Both the position numbers and the translations under genes were made by a program. 63,664 bases of DNA from an uncultured Dorea sp. (GTDB lineage Bacteria > Bacillota > Clostridia > Lachnospirales > Lachnospiraceae), in contig CAJUTH010000009.1 in assembly GCA_910589275.1 (NCBI GenBank), positions 1 through 63,664 of the forward strand, read 5' to 3'. This document shows positions 25,694 to 34,515 of the stretch, in pieces; position 1 is the stretch's first letter, and the number at the start of each line of letters is the position of its first letter. Under the pieces are notes generated by a model. That model had not been told where the DNA came from. It saw only the letters and a program-made list of their open reading frames with translations, and did not search any database.

Positions 25694-26722
25694 TTAAAAT
25701 ATAAATTTGTAAGCCGTTGTAGTTTCCCATGCTTCTCCTTTCCTAAGCACCGGACTTGGAAAATTCTCATGATTCATTGCATCCGGGAAAGTCTGAGTCT
25801 CAAAACAGATGCCTCCCCGCTTTTGATAAACAGCTCCGTCTTTTCCCCGCTCGTTATTTAAAAAATTACCGGAATAGATCTGCACGCCCGGACGGTCAGT
25901 ATAAATTTCCATTGTAATCTTACTTTCCTTCGCTGTCATTTCCGCCGCTTTCCGATATGCTTTTCCGTTTATCACCCAGTTATGGTCATAACCTTTTCCA
26001 TATATCAACGCCTCGTAATCCTGCCTTATATCTCTTCCTATAGATTTTTTCTCACGGAAATCCATAGGCGTCCCTTCCACTGAAACAAGTTCTCCGGTAG
26101 GGATAGAATCCATATCTGTTCTAGTGTACGAATCTGCATCCACCCATACCTCATGGGACAAAATATCGCCGGAATCATGCCCATTCAGATTAAAATATGC
26201 ATGGTTCGTCATATTACAAATGGTATCTTCCGAAGCTTCCGCATGATAAGAAATCCGAACTTCATTCTCATTATCCAACGCATAAGTTACACGAACGCTC
26301 ATAGCGCCGGGAAACCCCTGATCCCCTTCCGGGCTCTCCAGCGTAAATACTACATGGGAATCGTCCTCTTCCGTCACCTGCCAGAGCCTTTTATGGAAAA
26401 AATCTGGTCCGCTGTGAAGATTATTTTCTCCCTGAGTTTTCGATAAATGATAAGTCTTTCCATTCAGCGTAAACTCTGCGCCTCCAATACGGTTTGCATT
26501 ACGTCCCACCAATGCGCCGATGGACTCTCCGCCTGCTTCATATCCGGCTGCCGTATCATATCCTAAGAGTATATCCTTCTTTGTACCGCCTTTTTCAGGA
26601 ATCCAAGCGGATACCCAGGAAGCGCCGTAATTACTTACTGCAATTTCCATACCATTCTCATTTTTAAGTAGATACAGCCAAGCCTTTTCTCCATTCTTCA
26701 ATGTTCCAAAATCCTTTTTCAC
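25694..26722 (-). CDS. galM: Galactose mutarotase (aldose 1-epimerase)
   Basis: About 342 residues. Catalytic and substrate residues are in GRNANRIGGAEFTLNG, NNLHSGP (His), NMTNHAYFNLNG (His) and near the C-terminus GGICFETQTFPDA (Glu). It interconverts alpha and beta anomers of galactose/glucose for the Leloir pathway. I prefer the GTG at 26722, eight bases after AAGGAG; the ATG at 26728 is only two bases from it. No other galactose gene is adjacent. Confidence 0.9.
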   Translation of the reverse strand: MKKDFGTLKNGEKAWLYLLKNENGMEIAVSNYGASWVSAWIPEKGGTKKDILLGYDTAAGYEAGGESIGALVGRNANRIGGAEFTLNGKTYHLSKTQGENNLHSGPDFFHKRLWQVTEEDDSHVVFTLESPEGDQGFPGAMSVRVTYALDNENEVRISYHAEASEDTICNMTNHAYFNLNGHDSGDILSHEVWVDADSYTRTDMDSIPTGELVSVEGTPMDFREKKSIGRDIRQDYEALIYGKGYDHNWVINGKAYRKAAEMTAKESKITMEIYTDRPGVQIYSGNFLNNERGKDGAVYQKRGGICFETQTFPDAMNHENFPSPVLRKGEAWETTTAYKFIF

Positions 26723-26753
26723 AGCCATTCTCCTTTTTTCAAATACTAATATA

Positions 26754-26790
26754 TCAAAAAACAACGGCGAGAGGATATCTCCTGCCGCCG
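26754..26790 (-). terminator. Intrinsic terminator of guaB
   Basis: On the minus strand, an imperfect stem of CGGC-G-GAG type (26765-26787) is followed by a T-run (complement of 26754-26762). It lies 50 bases beyond the guaB stop and just before galM. Confidence 0.75.
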
Positions 26791-26840
26791 CAATTTATCA
26801 ATGCCCTTACTATCGCTATGATTCATTCCGTTTACAGCAG

Positions 26841-28295
26841 CTAACCATCTACACTGTAATTCGGCGCTTCTTTTGTAATATGAATATCATGCGGATGGCT
26901 CTCTTTGAGCGAAGCAGCCGATATCTTAATAAACTTACCGTTCTTCTTCAACTCCTCGATATTCTTTGCTCCGCAGTATCCCATACCGGAACGGATGCCT
27001 CCCAAAAGCTGGAATACCGTATCCTCAACGTTTCCTTTATATGCTACACGTCCTTCTACTCCTTCCGGAACCAGCTTCTTGGCGTCTGACTGGAAATAAC
27101 GGTCCTTGCTGCCGTTCTCCATAGCCGCAATCGAACCCATGCCGCGGTATACTTTATACTTTCTTCCCTGATATAATTCAAAGGTTCCAGGACTCTCGTC
27201 ACATCCGGCAAAGATACTTCCCATCATGCATACGTTAGCTCCCGCCGCGATGGCCTTGGTCATATCCCCTGAGAATTTAATGCCGCCGTCTGCAATGATC
27301 GGAATCCCATACTTGTCCGCCGCCTCATAACAATTCATAATCGCGGTAATCTGCGGTACCCCGATTCCCGCAACTATACGTGTAGTACAGATAGAACCTG
27401 GCCCAATGCCAACCTTAACCGCATCTACGCCCGCCTTAATCAGCGCCTTGGCCGCCTCGCCGGTGGCAACATTTCCCGCAATCACCTGAAGATCCGGGAA
27501 TTTAGACTTCACCATATCTACGGTACGGATTACATTAGCCGAATGGCCGTGGGCGGAATCCATAACCACCACGTCAACCTTCGCGTCCACAAGCTCCTTC
27601 GCGCGCTCTAGGCAGTTGGCGGTAATGCCGATTGCCGCACCGCAAAGAAGTCTTCCCTGCTCATCCTTCGCCGAATCCGGATACTTAATCTGCTTCTCAA
27701 TATCTTTGATCGTAATGAGTCCCTTTAAGTTAAAATCCGCATCCACAATTGGAAGCTTTTCCTTTCTCGCCTTGGCAAGAATCATCTTCGCTTCCTCTAG
27801 TGTAATGCCTTCTCTTGCAGTAATCAGTCCTTCGGAAGTCATAGACTCTTTAATTTTCTTAGAGAAATCTTCCTCGAATTTCAAATCACGGTTCGTAATT
27901 ATACCGACCAGCTTACCGTTCTCTGTAACAGGAACTCCGGAAATCCGGAACTTACCCATCAAATCATTGGCATCTGCCAGAGTATGCTCCGGTGAAAGAT
28001 AGAACGGGTCTGTAATGACGCCATTCTCAGAACGTTTGACCTTGTCCACTTCTTCTGCCTGCTCTTTAATCGACATATTCTTGTGAATGATGCCAATTCC
28101 GCCTTGACGGGCCATGGCAATTGCCATACGGTGTTCTGTAACCGTATCCATGCTGGCGCTCATCATCGGAATATTCAAACGAATCTTCTTAGTCAGGTTA
28201 GTGGAAAGATCCACCTGGTTTGGAATTACCTCTGAATATCCGGGTACCAGCAAGACATCATCAAATGTAATTCCTTCTCCAATAATTGTTCCCAT
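26841..28295 (-). CDS. guaB: IMP dehydrogenase
   Basis: A 484-residue enzyme converting IMP to XMP with NAD, the first committed step of GMP synthesis. The TIM barrel contains MDSAHGHSANVIR, AGNVATGEAAKAL and the active-site Cys loop GPGSICTTRIVAGIGVPQ. Two CBS domains are inserted (residues about 95-205, e.g. FRISGVPVTENGKLVGIITN). C-terminal motifs YRGMGS and the flap region are complete. AGAGAGG precedes the ATG, and a consensus promoter lies about 80 bases upstream. Confidence 0.97.
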   Translation of the reverse strand: MGTIIGEGITFDDVLLVPGYSEVIPNQVDLSTNLTKKIRLNIPMMSASMDTVTEHRMAIAMARQGGIGIIHKNMSIKEQAEEVDKVKRSENGVITDPFYLSPEHTLADANDLMGKFRISGVPVTENGKLVGIITNRDLKFEEDFSKKIKESMTSEGLITAREGITLEEAKMILAKARKEKLPIVDADFNLKGLITIKDIEKQIKYPDSAKDEQGRLLCGAAIGITANCLERAKELVDAKVDVVVMDSAHGHSANVIRTVDMVKSKFPDLQVIAGNVATGEAAKALIKAGVDAVKVGIGPGSICTTRIVAGIGVPQITAIMNCYEAADKYGIPIIADGGIKFSGDMTKAIAAGANVCMMGSIFAGCDESPGTFELYQGRKYKVYRGMGSIAAMENGSKDRYFQSDAKKLVPEGVEGRVAYKGNVEDTVFQLLGGIRSGMGYCGAKNIEELKKNGKFIKISAASLKESHPHDIHITKEAPNYSVDG

Positions 28296-28347
28296 GATTA
28301 ATCCTCTCTTTCTTATTTTATCAATTTCTCATTATGTATTAACAGCT

Positions 28348-28377
28348 ATCATACAAAACATGTCCTTTACTTGTCAA
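28348..28377 (-). promoter_or_regulatory. Promoter of guaB
   Basis: Minus strand TTGACA (complement of 28372-28377), 18-base spacer, TATGAT (complement of 28348-28353), followed by the 50-base guaB leader. Confidence 0.7.
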
Positions 28378-28387
28378 CTATTTTTTA

Positions 28388-28879
28388 TTATTTTCTGATA
28401 ACTTTTCTCGGCACCTGCATCCAGATTCCTTCTACCATATGCTCGTCCGGCTCAAAAAGTACCCTTTTCTTTACACCTGATTCAACAAAAATCATCTCGT
28501 ACACTTCACCGTCTCCAAACCCCCCGGTAAAATCAAAAACCCTTGCGTCGCCAAACGCATTTAACTGTGGATTTCCTGACGGAGCAAGCAGTTCCATATC
28601 CTTAATATTCGCGGAGAATATATTCTTGCGCCGTTCCTTGTGCATAATCTTGTCAATATCAATATCCCCATTAATGTACTGGTATTCGTATTCTACGTCC
28701 AGCGAACGGAAAACAAAAATATCCAGCCCGATCATCAGAAAAACAAGCAAAATCCCAAAAGGCATCACCAAAAAGGAAAATACCGCAATTACTGTCAGCG
28801 CCGCCATCAAACATTTAATCATAATATCCTTTCCCGTAGTTTTTTTCCGTACCAGCTTCTCAGCATAAAAGTCTCCCAT
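28388..28879 (-). CDS. DUF6106-like membrane protein
   Basis: A 163-residue protein of unknown function. It begins GDFYAEKLVRKKTTGKDI, has two hydrophobic segments (MAALTVIAVFSFLVMPFG and ILLVFLMIGLDIFVF) and a soluble C-terminal domain with EYEYQYINGDIDIDKIM and a beta-rich end. The family seems limited to Lachnospiraceae-type Clostridia and resembles small bacterial-PH-like membrane proteins. The start at 28879 follows AAGGAGG. It lies between groESL and guaB without an operon partner. Confidence 0.75.
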   Translation of the reverse strand: MGDFYAEKLVRKKTTGKDIMIKCLMAALTVIAVFSFLVMPFGILLVFLMIGLDIFVFRSLDVEYEYQYINGDIDIDKIMHKERRKNIFSANIKDMELLAPSGNPQLNAFGDARVFDFTGGFGDGEVYEMIFVESGVKKRVLFEPDEHMVEGIWMQVPRKVIRK

Positions 28880-28964
28880 ATATAAATCCTCCTTAATCTT
28901 TCTCTTTATAGTTATCCTATGCAGTACTCCCGCATTCTTTCTCTTCATTGTAACACTTAAAGCA

Positions 28965-28995
28965 CAAAAAGAGAACTCCCAATCTGAGAGTTCCC
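28965..28995 (-). terminator. Intrinsic terminator of groESL
   Basis: Stem GAACTC (28973-28978) with GAGTTC (28988-28993), extended by near-matches, followed on the minus strand by a T-run (complement of 28963-28970). It lies 20 bases after the groEL stop. Confidence 0.75.
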
Positions 28996-29013
28996 TGAAA
29001 TAAAATACTATTT

Positions 29014-30639
29014 TTACATCATGCCCATTCCGCCTGGCGCTCCTGCCATACCTGCCGGAGCATCCTCTTTGATATTAGCAACAACAGACTCTGTGGTAAG
29101 CAGTGTAGACGCCACGCTTGTTGCGTTCTGCAGCGCGCTTCTTGTAACCTTTGCCGGATCGAGGATTCCTTCCTTCACCATATCTACATATTCTTCCTTA
29201 ATCGCATCAAAACCTACGCCGACCTCTTTCTCTTTTACCTTGTTAATAATCACTGCGCCTTCTAATCCTGCGTTGGCAGCAATGTGGTACAGCGGAGACT
29301 CTAAAGCTTTCAGAATAATGTTTGCGCCTGTCTTCTCATCGCCCTCTAAGCTGTCTGCCACCTCGGCAACCTTCTTAGAAGCGTGGATATATGCAGAACC
29401 GCCGCCTGCGATGATTCCTTCCTCTACTGCCGCCCTGGTAGCTGCAAGCGCGTCTTCCATGCGGAGCTTCGCTTCCTTCATCTCTGTCTCGGTAGCCGCG
29501 CCCACGCGGATAACCGCTACGCCGCCCGCAAGCTTTGCAAGCCGCTCCTGAAGCTTCTCTTTATCAAACTCAGAAGTCGTCTCCTCAATCTGCTTTCTGA
29601 TCTGTGCGATCCGTGCGTCAATATCAGCTTTCTCGCCCATACCGTCAACGATAACGGTATTTTCTTTCTCAACTTTAACAGATTTTGCACGGCCGAGCTG
29701 CTCAATCGTCGCGTCTCTTAAGTCTAATCCAAGCTCCTCGGAAATCACCTCGCCGCCTGTAAGGATTGCAATATCCTTCAGCATATCTTTTCTTCTGTCG
29801 CCATATCCCGGAGCCTTAACAGCAACTACATTGAAGGTGCCGCGCAGCTTATTTACGATCAGGGTAGTAAGAGCCTCGCCCTCAATATCCTCAGCAATGA
29901 TCAAAAGCCTTGCGCCAGACTGTACGATCTGCTCCAGAAGCGGAAGGATATCCTGAATATTCGTAATCTTCTTATCCGTGATCAGGATATACGGATCATC
30001 CAGAACCGCAACCATTTTCTCCATATCGTTTGCCATATATGCGGAAATGTATCCCCGGTCAAACTGCATACCTTCCACCAGATCCAGCTCGGTATGCATA
30101 GTCTTAGATTCCTCGATGGTGATAACGCCGTCGTTAGAAACCTTCTCCATCGCGTCCGCAACCATCTCGCCTACAAACTCGTCGCCGGAAGAAACTGCGG
30201 CAACTCTTGAGATCTGCTGCTTATCTTTTACCTTGCTTGACATTGCCTGAATTGCCTCTACAGCAGCGTCCGTCGCCTTCTTCATACCTTTCCGCAGAAT
30301 GATCGGGTTCGCGCCTGCCGCCAAGTTCTTCATACCTTCATTTACCATTGCCTGTGCAAGCACGGTAGCTGTTGTAGTCCCGTCTCCGGCAACATCGTTG
30401 GTCTTAGAAGCAACCTCGCGGATTAACTGAGCGCCCATATTCTCGAATTCATCCTCAAGCTCGATCTCCTTTGCAATGGTAACACCGTCGTTTGTAATCA
30501 GCGGTGTGCCAAAAGACTTGTCAAGGACTACGTTGCGTCCTTTTGGTCCAAGTGTTACCCTTACTGTATTCGCTAACTGATTCACGCCTGCTTCTAAGGC
30601 TGTTCTGGCGTCGTCTCCAAATTTAATTTCCTTTGCCAT
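29014..30639 (-). CDS. groEL: Chaperonin GroEL (Hsp60)
   Basis: A 541-residue chaperonin of the double-ring folding machine. Seen: KFGDDARTALEAGVNQLANT, nucleotide-binding VTLGPKGRNVVLDKSFG and AGDGTTTATVLAQA, GGVAVIRVGAATETEMKEAK, and the characteristic Gly/Met-rich tail GMAGAPGGMGMM. It follows groES by 44 bases and has AAGGAGG upstream. Heat-shock control is through the CIRCE element ahead of groES. Confidence 0.98.
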   Translation of the reverse strand: MAKEIKFGDDARTALEAGVNQLANTVRVTLGPKGRNVVLDKSFGTPLITNDGVTIAKEIELEDEFENMGAQLIREVASKTNDVAGDGTTTATVLAQAMVNEGMKNLAAGANPIILRKGMKKATDAAVEAIQAMSSKVKDKQQISRVAAVSSGDEFVGEMVADAMEKVSNDGVITIEESKTMHTELDLVEGMQFDRGYISAYMANDMEKMVAVLDDPYILITDKKITNIQDILPLLEQIVQSGARLLIIAEDIEGEALTTLIVNKLRGTFNVVAVKAPGYGDRRKDMLKDIAILTGGEVISEELGLDLRDATIEQLGRAKSVKVEKENTVIVDGMGEKADIDARIAQIRKQIEETTSEFDKEKLQERLAKLAGGVAVIRVGAATETEMKEAKLRMEDALAATRAAVEEGIIAGGGSAYIHASKKVAEVADSLEGDEKTGANIILKALESPLYHIAANAGLEGAVIINKVKEKEVGVGFDAIKEEYVDMVKEGILDPAKVTRSALQNATSVASTLLTTESVVANIKEDAPAGMAGAPGGMGMM

Positions 30640-30683
30640 GACTAAATCTCCTCCTTATTCTACAATCTCTTGTCCTGTGATAT

Positions 30684-30968
30684 TTACTCAACAACCGCAA
30701 GAATATCGCTCTGCTTTACAATAATATAGGTCTCATCATCCAATTCCACATCTGTTCCTGAATATTTGGAATAGATAACGGTCTGGCCTGCTTTTACAAA
30801 CATCTCAACTTCCTTGCCGTCTACCACTCCGCCAGGTCCGACCGCAATAATCTCTGCCTGCTGCGGCTTCTCTTTGGACTGTCCCGGTAATACAATACCT
30901 GACTTTGTAGTCTCTTCTGCAACTAACTGTTTCAATACTACTCTGTCTCCTAATGGTACTAATTTCAT
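30684..30968 (-). CDS. groES: Co-chaperonin GroES (Hsp10)
   Basis: A 94-residue lid subunit for GroEL. It starts KLVPLGDRVVLKQLVAEE, contains the mobile loop TTKSGIVLPGQS and the C-terminal VIYSKYSGTDVELDDETYII, a complete family length. I start at 30968, with GAAGGAGG nine bases ahead; the longer frame to 31016 would run into the CIRCE operator. Confidence 0.98.
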   Translation of the reverse strand: MKLVPLGDRVVLKQLVAEETTKSGIVLPGQSKEKPQQAEIIAVGPGGVVDGKEVEMFVKAGQTVIYSKYSGTDVELDDETYIIVKQSDILAVVE

Positions 30969-31005
30969 TTTATATTCCTCCTTCACAATTATATTCTTAA
31001 TTCTG

Positions 31006-31032
31006 TTAGCACTCATAAAAAGAGAGTGCTAA
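31006..31032 (-). promoter_or_regulatory. CIRCE operator (HrcA binding site)
   Basis: TTAGCACTC at 31006-31014, a 9-base spacer and GAGTGCTAA at 31024-31032: a perfect match to the CIRCE consensus bound by the repressor HrcA. It lies between the groES promoter and start codon. A further half-site at 31051-31060 forms a second inverted repeat with 31021-31030. Confidence 0.96.
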
Positions 31033-31045
31033 ACGGTCTAGATAT

Positions 31046-31074
31046 AAAATAGCACTCTCTGTTTATTTTGTCAA
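31046..31074 (-). promoter_or_regulatory. Promoter of groESL
   Basis: Minus strand TTGACA (complement of 31069-31074), 17-base spacer, TATTTT (complement of 31046-31051). A third CIRCE-like half-site (31051-31060) sits inside the spacer. Confidence 0.82.
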
Positions 31075-31085
31075 CACACTTTATT

Positions 31086-31391
31086 TCAGTTTAGACTATT
31101 TTTATAAAATCCATTCTCAATTTGAAAAACCAGCATATTTCCCAGCTTATCAAGATAACGCTCTCTGATGATCCCTTTGCACTCTGCCGATTTGTCTCCA
31201 TCCATGATCTTGCATCCATAGACTGCATCCAGGGAAATAATGTCTACCTCTTCTCCTCTGAGTAATAATTCTATGCATTCTTTCTCTTTATCATACGCAA
31301 TTACCTTACAATAATGTATCCGATCCTCAAATTCACCGTCTTCTAATATCATCTGCTCCATCCACAGCTCTACCGGACAGCCCTCATACAT
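31086..31391 (-). CDS. Conserved hypothetical protein, possibly PilZ-like
   Basis: A 101-residue protein with AGAGGTG upstream of the start. It begins YEGCPVELWMEQMILEDGEF and continues with KVIAYDKEKECIELLLRGEE, ISLDAVYGCKIMDG and a basic turn IIRERYLDKLGN, which suggests a small beta-barrel of PilZ-like or YcgR-like shape. No RxxxR plus DxSxxG pair is clear enough to claim c-di-GMP binding. It lies between codY and groESL on the same strand. Confidence 0.6.
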   Translation of the reverse strand: MYEGCPVELWMEQMILEDGEFEDRIHYCKVIAYDKEKECIELLLRGEEVDIISLDAVYGCKIMDGDKSAECKGIIRERYLDKLGNMLVFQIENGFYKNSLN

Positions 31392-31416
31392 AAAAACACC
31401 TCTTTCCGCGAAAATT

Positions 31417-31442
31417 TGAGGTATCAGTCTCCCGATACCTCA
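31417..31442 (-). terminator. Hairpin downstream of codY
   Basis: Perfect 9-base stem TGAGGTATC (31417-31425) with GATACCTCA (31434-31442), loop of eight bases, followed on the minus strand by AAATTTT. Probable terminator for codY, 20 bases beyond its stop. Confidence 0.6.
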
Positions 31443-31461
31443 TCCTCTGGTAAAATCCTAA

Positions 31462-32244
31462 TTAATTATCCCGTTCTGCCTTGATCCTCTCCAATTCTTC
31501 AAAGACATGGTCATTCACAACCTTGATGTAGGTTCCTTTCATACCGGAGGAACGGGATTCAATCACTCCCGCGCTCTCAAATTTACGCAGCGCATTTACG
31601 ATCACAGAACGGGTTATCCCTACTCTGTCCGCAATCTTGCTGGCTACTAAGATACCTTCCAGCCCGTTCAATTCGTCAAATATATGTAAGATTGCCTCCA
31701 ATTCCGAGAAAGACAATGTACCGACTGCCGATTGTACAATATGTCTCTTCCTATCTTCTTCAGCATTCTCTTCATTTACTGACCGAAGCATCTCCAGCCC
31801 TACAACTGTTGTACCATACTCGCTTAATATAATGTCGTCAATCTCGTACTCTGACTCCTGCTTATAAATAAACAGCGTACCAAGCCTCTCTCCTGCTATT
31901 TCAATGGGTGTAACAATCGCTTGATACTCCTTTGACACGGTTTCTGAAAACCCTAAGGTTTCCAGATTTACATTCTCCTTTGTTGAGAGAATCCCTAAAA
32001 GTCTTTCGTTTAACAACTCATCAATAAACATGCCTACTTCGCCGTTTAAGAGCTCCGTAAGCACTCTTACCCCTTCGCAGTGGCTTACTCCAAGAACCTT
32101 CCCTTTTTTGCTGACAACCAGTGCATTGGAATCCAAAATGTCTGTTAATACACTGCAGATATCATTAAAAACCACTTTACTTGAACCATTGTTGTGCAGT
32201 AATTTGTTGATTTTTCTTGTTTTATCCAACAATTGTACACTCAT
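31462..32244 (-). CDS. codY: Global transcriptional repressor CodY
   Basis: A 260-residue regulator that senses GTP and branched-chain amino acids and controls nutrient-limitation genes. The N-terminal GAF domain starts SVQLLDKTRKINKLLHNNG and includes NALVVSKKGKVLGVS. The C-terminal winged helix-turn-helix has ASKIADRVGITRSVIVNALR and ESRSSGMKGTYIKV, nearly invariant in CodY. The start at 32244 follows a GGATGG/GAAG stretch. It is separated from topA by 150 bases. Confidence 0.96.
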   Translation of the reverse strand: MSVQLLDKTRKINKLLHNNGSSKVVFNDICSVLTDILDSNALVVSKKGKVLGVSHCEGVRVLTELLNGEVGMFIDELLNERLLGILSTKENVNLETLGFSETVSKEYQAIVTPIEIAGERLGTLFIYKQESEYEIDDIILSEYGTTVVGLEMLRSVNEENAEEDRKRHIVQSAVGTLSFSELEAILHIFDELNGLEGILVASKIADRVGITRSVIVNALRKFESAGVIESRSSGMKGTYIKVVNDHVFEELERIKAERDN

Positions 32245-32394
32245 TTTTTCTTCACCATCCTTTGTGGGATATATTATCATACAACTCAAAGAATTACAAG
32301 CATTAATGTTACAAATAGAAAAGTTTTCTGTCTTTTTAAGCCCTTGAATAATTATATTCCCATATTATACAATTTTCCGAAGGAATGTCCGCTT

Positions 32395-34461
32395 TTATTC
32401 CTTTGTTTCCACATACCCGCACTGCTCATTACCGCAGACCAGTTTGTTTCCCTTTTCCAGCATAAAGTTTCCGCATTTGGAACATTTTTTTTCCGAAGGC
32501 TTCTGCCATGACATAAAATCACATTCCGGATTATCCTCGCAGCCGTAATAACGCCTTCCTTTCTTGGTTTTCCTAAATACAATATCCTTTCCGCACTTCG
32601 GACAGGCTACGCCTACCTTCTCCAGATACGGTTTCGTATTTCTGCACTCCGGAAAGCCCGGACAGGCAAGGAATTTACCGTGAGGACCATATTTAATAAC
32701 CATATTGCGCCCGCACTCCTCACAGACCACATCGGTAACTTCATCTTCAATCTTTACCTGCTCCAGCTCTTTCTCTGCCGTCTTTACTGCCTCATCCAAA
32801 TCCGGATAAAAATTCTCAATGACAGATTTCCATTCCACCTTTCCCTCTGCGATATAATCCAGCAGTCCTTCCATATTTGCTGTAAAATTCACATCTACAA
32901 TCGCAGGGAAAGACTCTTTCATGATATGATTTACCACTTCGCCGATTTCGGTCAAATAAAGATTCCTGTTCTCCTTGGCCACGTAACGTCTGGCAATAAT
33001 AGTTGAAATAGTCGGTGCATAAGTGCTGGGACGTCCGATCCCCAGTTCTTCTAATTTTTTCACCAGCGACGCCTCGGTATAGTGTGCCGCGGGCTGAGTA
33101 AAATGCTGTTTCTGCTCGAAATGATCACCAGAAAGCTTCGAATCCTTATCCAGCGATTTTAAAAGCATGTTATTTTCCGGCTTCTCCTCGCCGGACTCTG
33201 TATATACCGTACGGAATCCCTCAAATACTGTCTTAGAAGCCGCTACGGTAAACCGGTATTTGCCGGCTCCTATTTTCACTGATGTAGTCTCATACTTTGC
33301 CGCCTTCATTCTGCTGGCCACAAACCGTTTCCAAATAAGCTGATACAGCCTAAACTGATCTCTTGTAAGCGAATCTTTCATCATTGCCGGCGTTCTATTC
33401 ACATCCGTAGGACGGATTGCCTCATGCGCATCTTGAATCTTTTTATCGTCTTTCTTTGCGCTATTGCCCGACGAGACAAAATCCGCTCCGTAATTTCCTG
33501 CAATATACGCCTTAACCTGCGCATCCGCTTCCTCTGAAATCCTGGTAGAGTCCGTACGGAGATAAGAAATCAGGCCTACCGTGCCATTTCCCTTTATCGT
33601 AATTCCCTCGTAGAGCTGCTGCGCAACCCGCATGGTCTTCTGTGTAGCAAAATTCAGAGCATTAGAAGCCTCCTGCTGAAGAGTACTAGTAGTAAAGGGA
33701 ACCGGCGCTTTCTTATACCGCTCTCCCTTCCTGATATCTTCCACTTTGTACTCTGCATCCTGAAGCTCAGAAATGACCTGCTCTACCTCTGCTGCCGACC
33801 GGAGCGTAAGCTTCTCCTTCTCCGTTCCGTAAAACTTTGCCGCAAGCGGCTTCTTCTCCCCCTCTACCTTCAAGTATGCGTCCAGACTCCAGTATTCCTC
33901 CGGGATAAACGCATTAATCTCCTCTTCTCTGTCGGCAATAATCCGCAGGGCAACCGACTGAACGCGTCCCGCGCTTAGTCCTCGTTTTACCTTAGCCCAG
34001 AGAAGCGGACTGATCCGATAACCCACCACCCGGTCAAGGGCTCTGCGGGCCTGCTGCGCGTCCACCAGATTCATGTCAATCTCACGGGCGTTCTTAATGG
34101 ATGCCTTTACCGCATTTTTGGTAATCTCGTTAAATGTAATACGATAAGTTTTCTTATCCTCCAGCTTCAGAGCCTTTCCTAAATGCCATGAAATAGCCTC
34201 CCCCTCTCGGTCCGGGTCGGTTGCCAGAAATACCTTATCCGCCTTTTTCACTTCCTTGCGGAGCTCAGCAAGAATCTCTCCTTTTCCCCGGATTGTGATG
34301 TACTTCGGTTCAAAATCATGCTCCACATCAATTCCGAGCTGGCTCTTTGGTAAATCTCTTACATGACCGTTCGAAGCCATAACCGTATAGTTACTGCCTA
34401 AGAATTTTTTTATTGTCTTCACTTTAGTAGGTGACTCTACGATTACTAGATAATGCGCCAT
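32395..34461 (-). CDS. topA: DNA topoisomerase I
   Basis: A 688-residue type IA topoisomerase that relaxes negative supercoils. Toprim domain: YLVIVESPTKVKTIKKFL and LATDPDREGEAISWHL. The active-site Tyr lies in GLISYLRTDSTRIS (about residue 290). Three to four C-terminal zinc fingers follow (CEECGRNMVIKYG...CPGFPEC, CPKCGKDIVF...CEDNPEC, CSKCGNFM...CGNEQCG). Start at 34461, seven bases after AAAGGAG. It follows dprA and comM on the same strand. Confidence 0.97.
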   Translation of the reverse strand: MAHYLVIVESPTKVKTIKKFLGSNYTVMASNGHVRDLPKSQLGIDVEHDFEPKYITIRGKGEILAELRKEVKKADKVFLATDPDREGEAISWHLGKALKLEDKKTYRITFNEITKNAVKASIKNAREIDMNLVDAQQARRALDRVVGYRISPLLWAKVKRGLSAGRVQSVALRIIADREEEINAFIPEEYWSLDAYLKVEGEKKPLAAKFYGTEKEKLTLRSAAEVEQVISELQDAEYKVEDIRKGERYKKAPVPFTTSTLQQEASNALNFATQKTMRVAQQLYEGITIKGNGTVGLISYLRTDSTRISEEADAQVKAYIAGNYGADFVSSGNSAKKDDKKIQDAHEAIRPTDVNRTPAMMKDSLTRDQFRLYQLIWKRFVASRMKAAKYETTSVKIGAGKYRFTVAASKTVFEGFRTVYTESGEEKPENNMLLKSLDKDSKLSGDHFEQKQHFTQPAAHYTEASLVKKLEELGIGRPSTYAPTISTIIARRYVAKENRNLYLTEIGEVVNHIMKESFPAIVDVNFTANMEGLLDYIAEGKVEWKSVIENFYPDLDEAVKTAEKELEQVKIEDEVTDVVCEECGRNMVIKYGPHGKFLACPGFPECRNTKPYLEKVGVACPKCGKDIVFRKTKKGRRYYGCEDNPECDFMSWQKPSEKKCSKCGNFMLEKGNKLVCGNEQCGYVETKE

Positions 34462-34515
34462 TTCCATACTCCTTTTATTTTTGTGGAGCACCAGCTTAAA
34501 AGCAGATCAGTATTC

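Noticed and set aside
29021..29551. Plus-strand open frames antisense to groEL
   Set aside because: They mirror the strongly biased codon use of groEL and have no ribosome sites or family resemblance.
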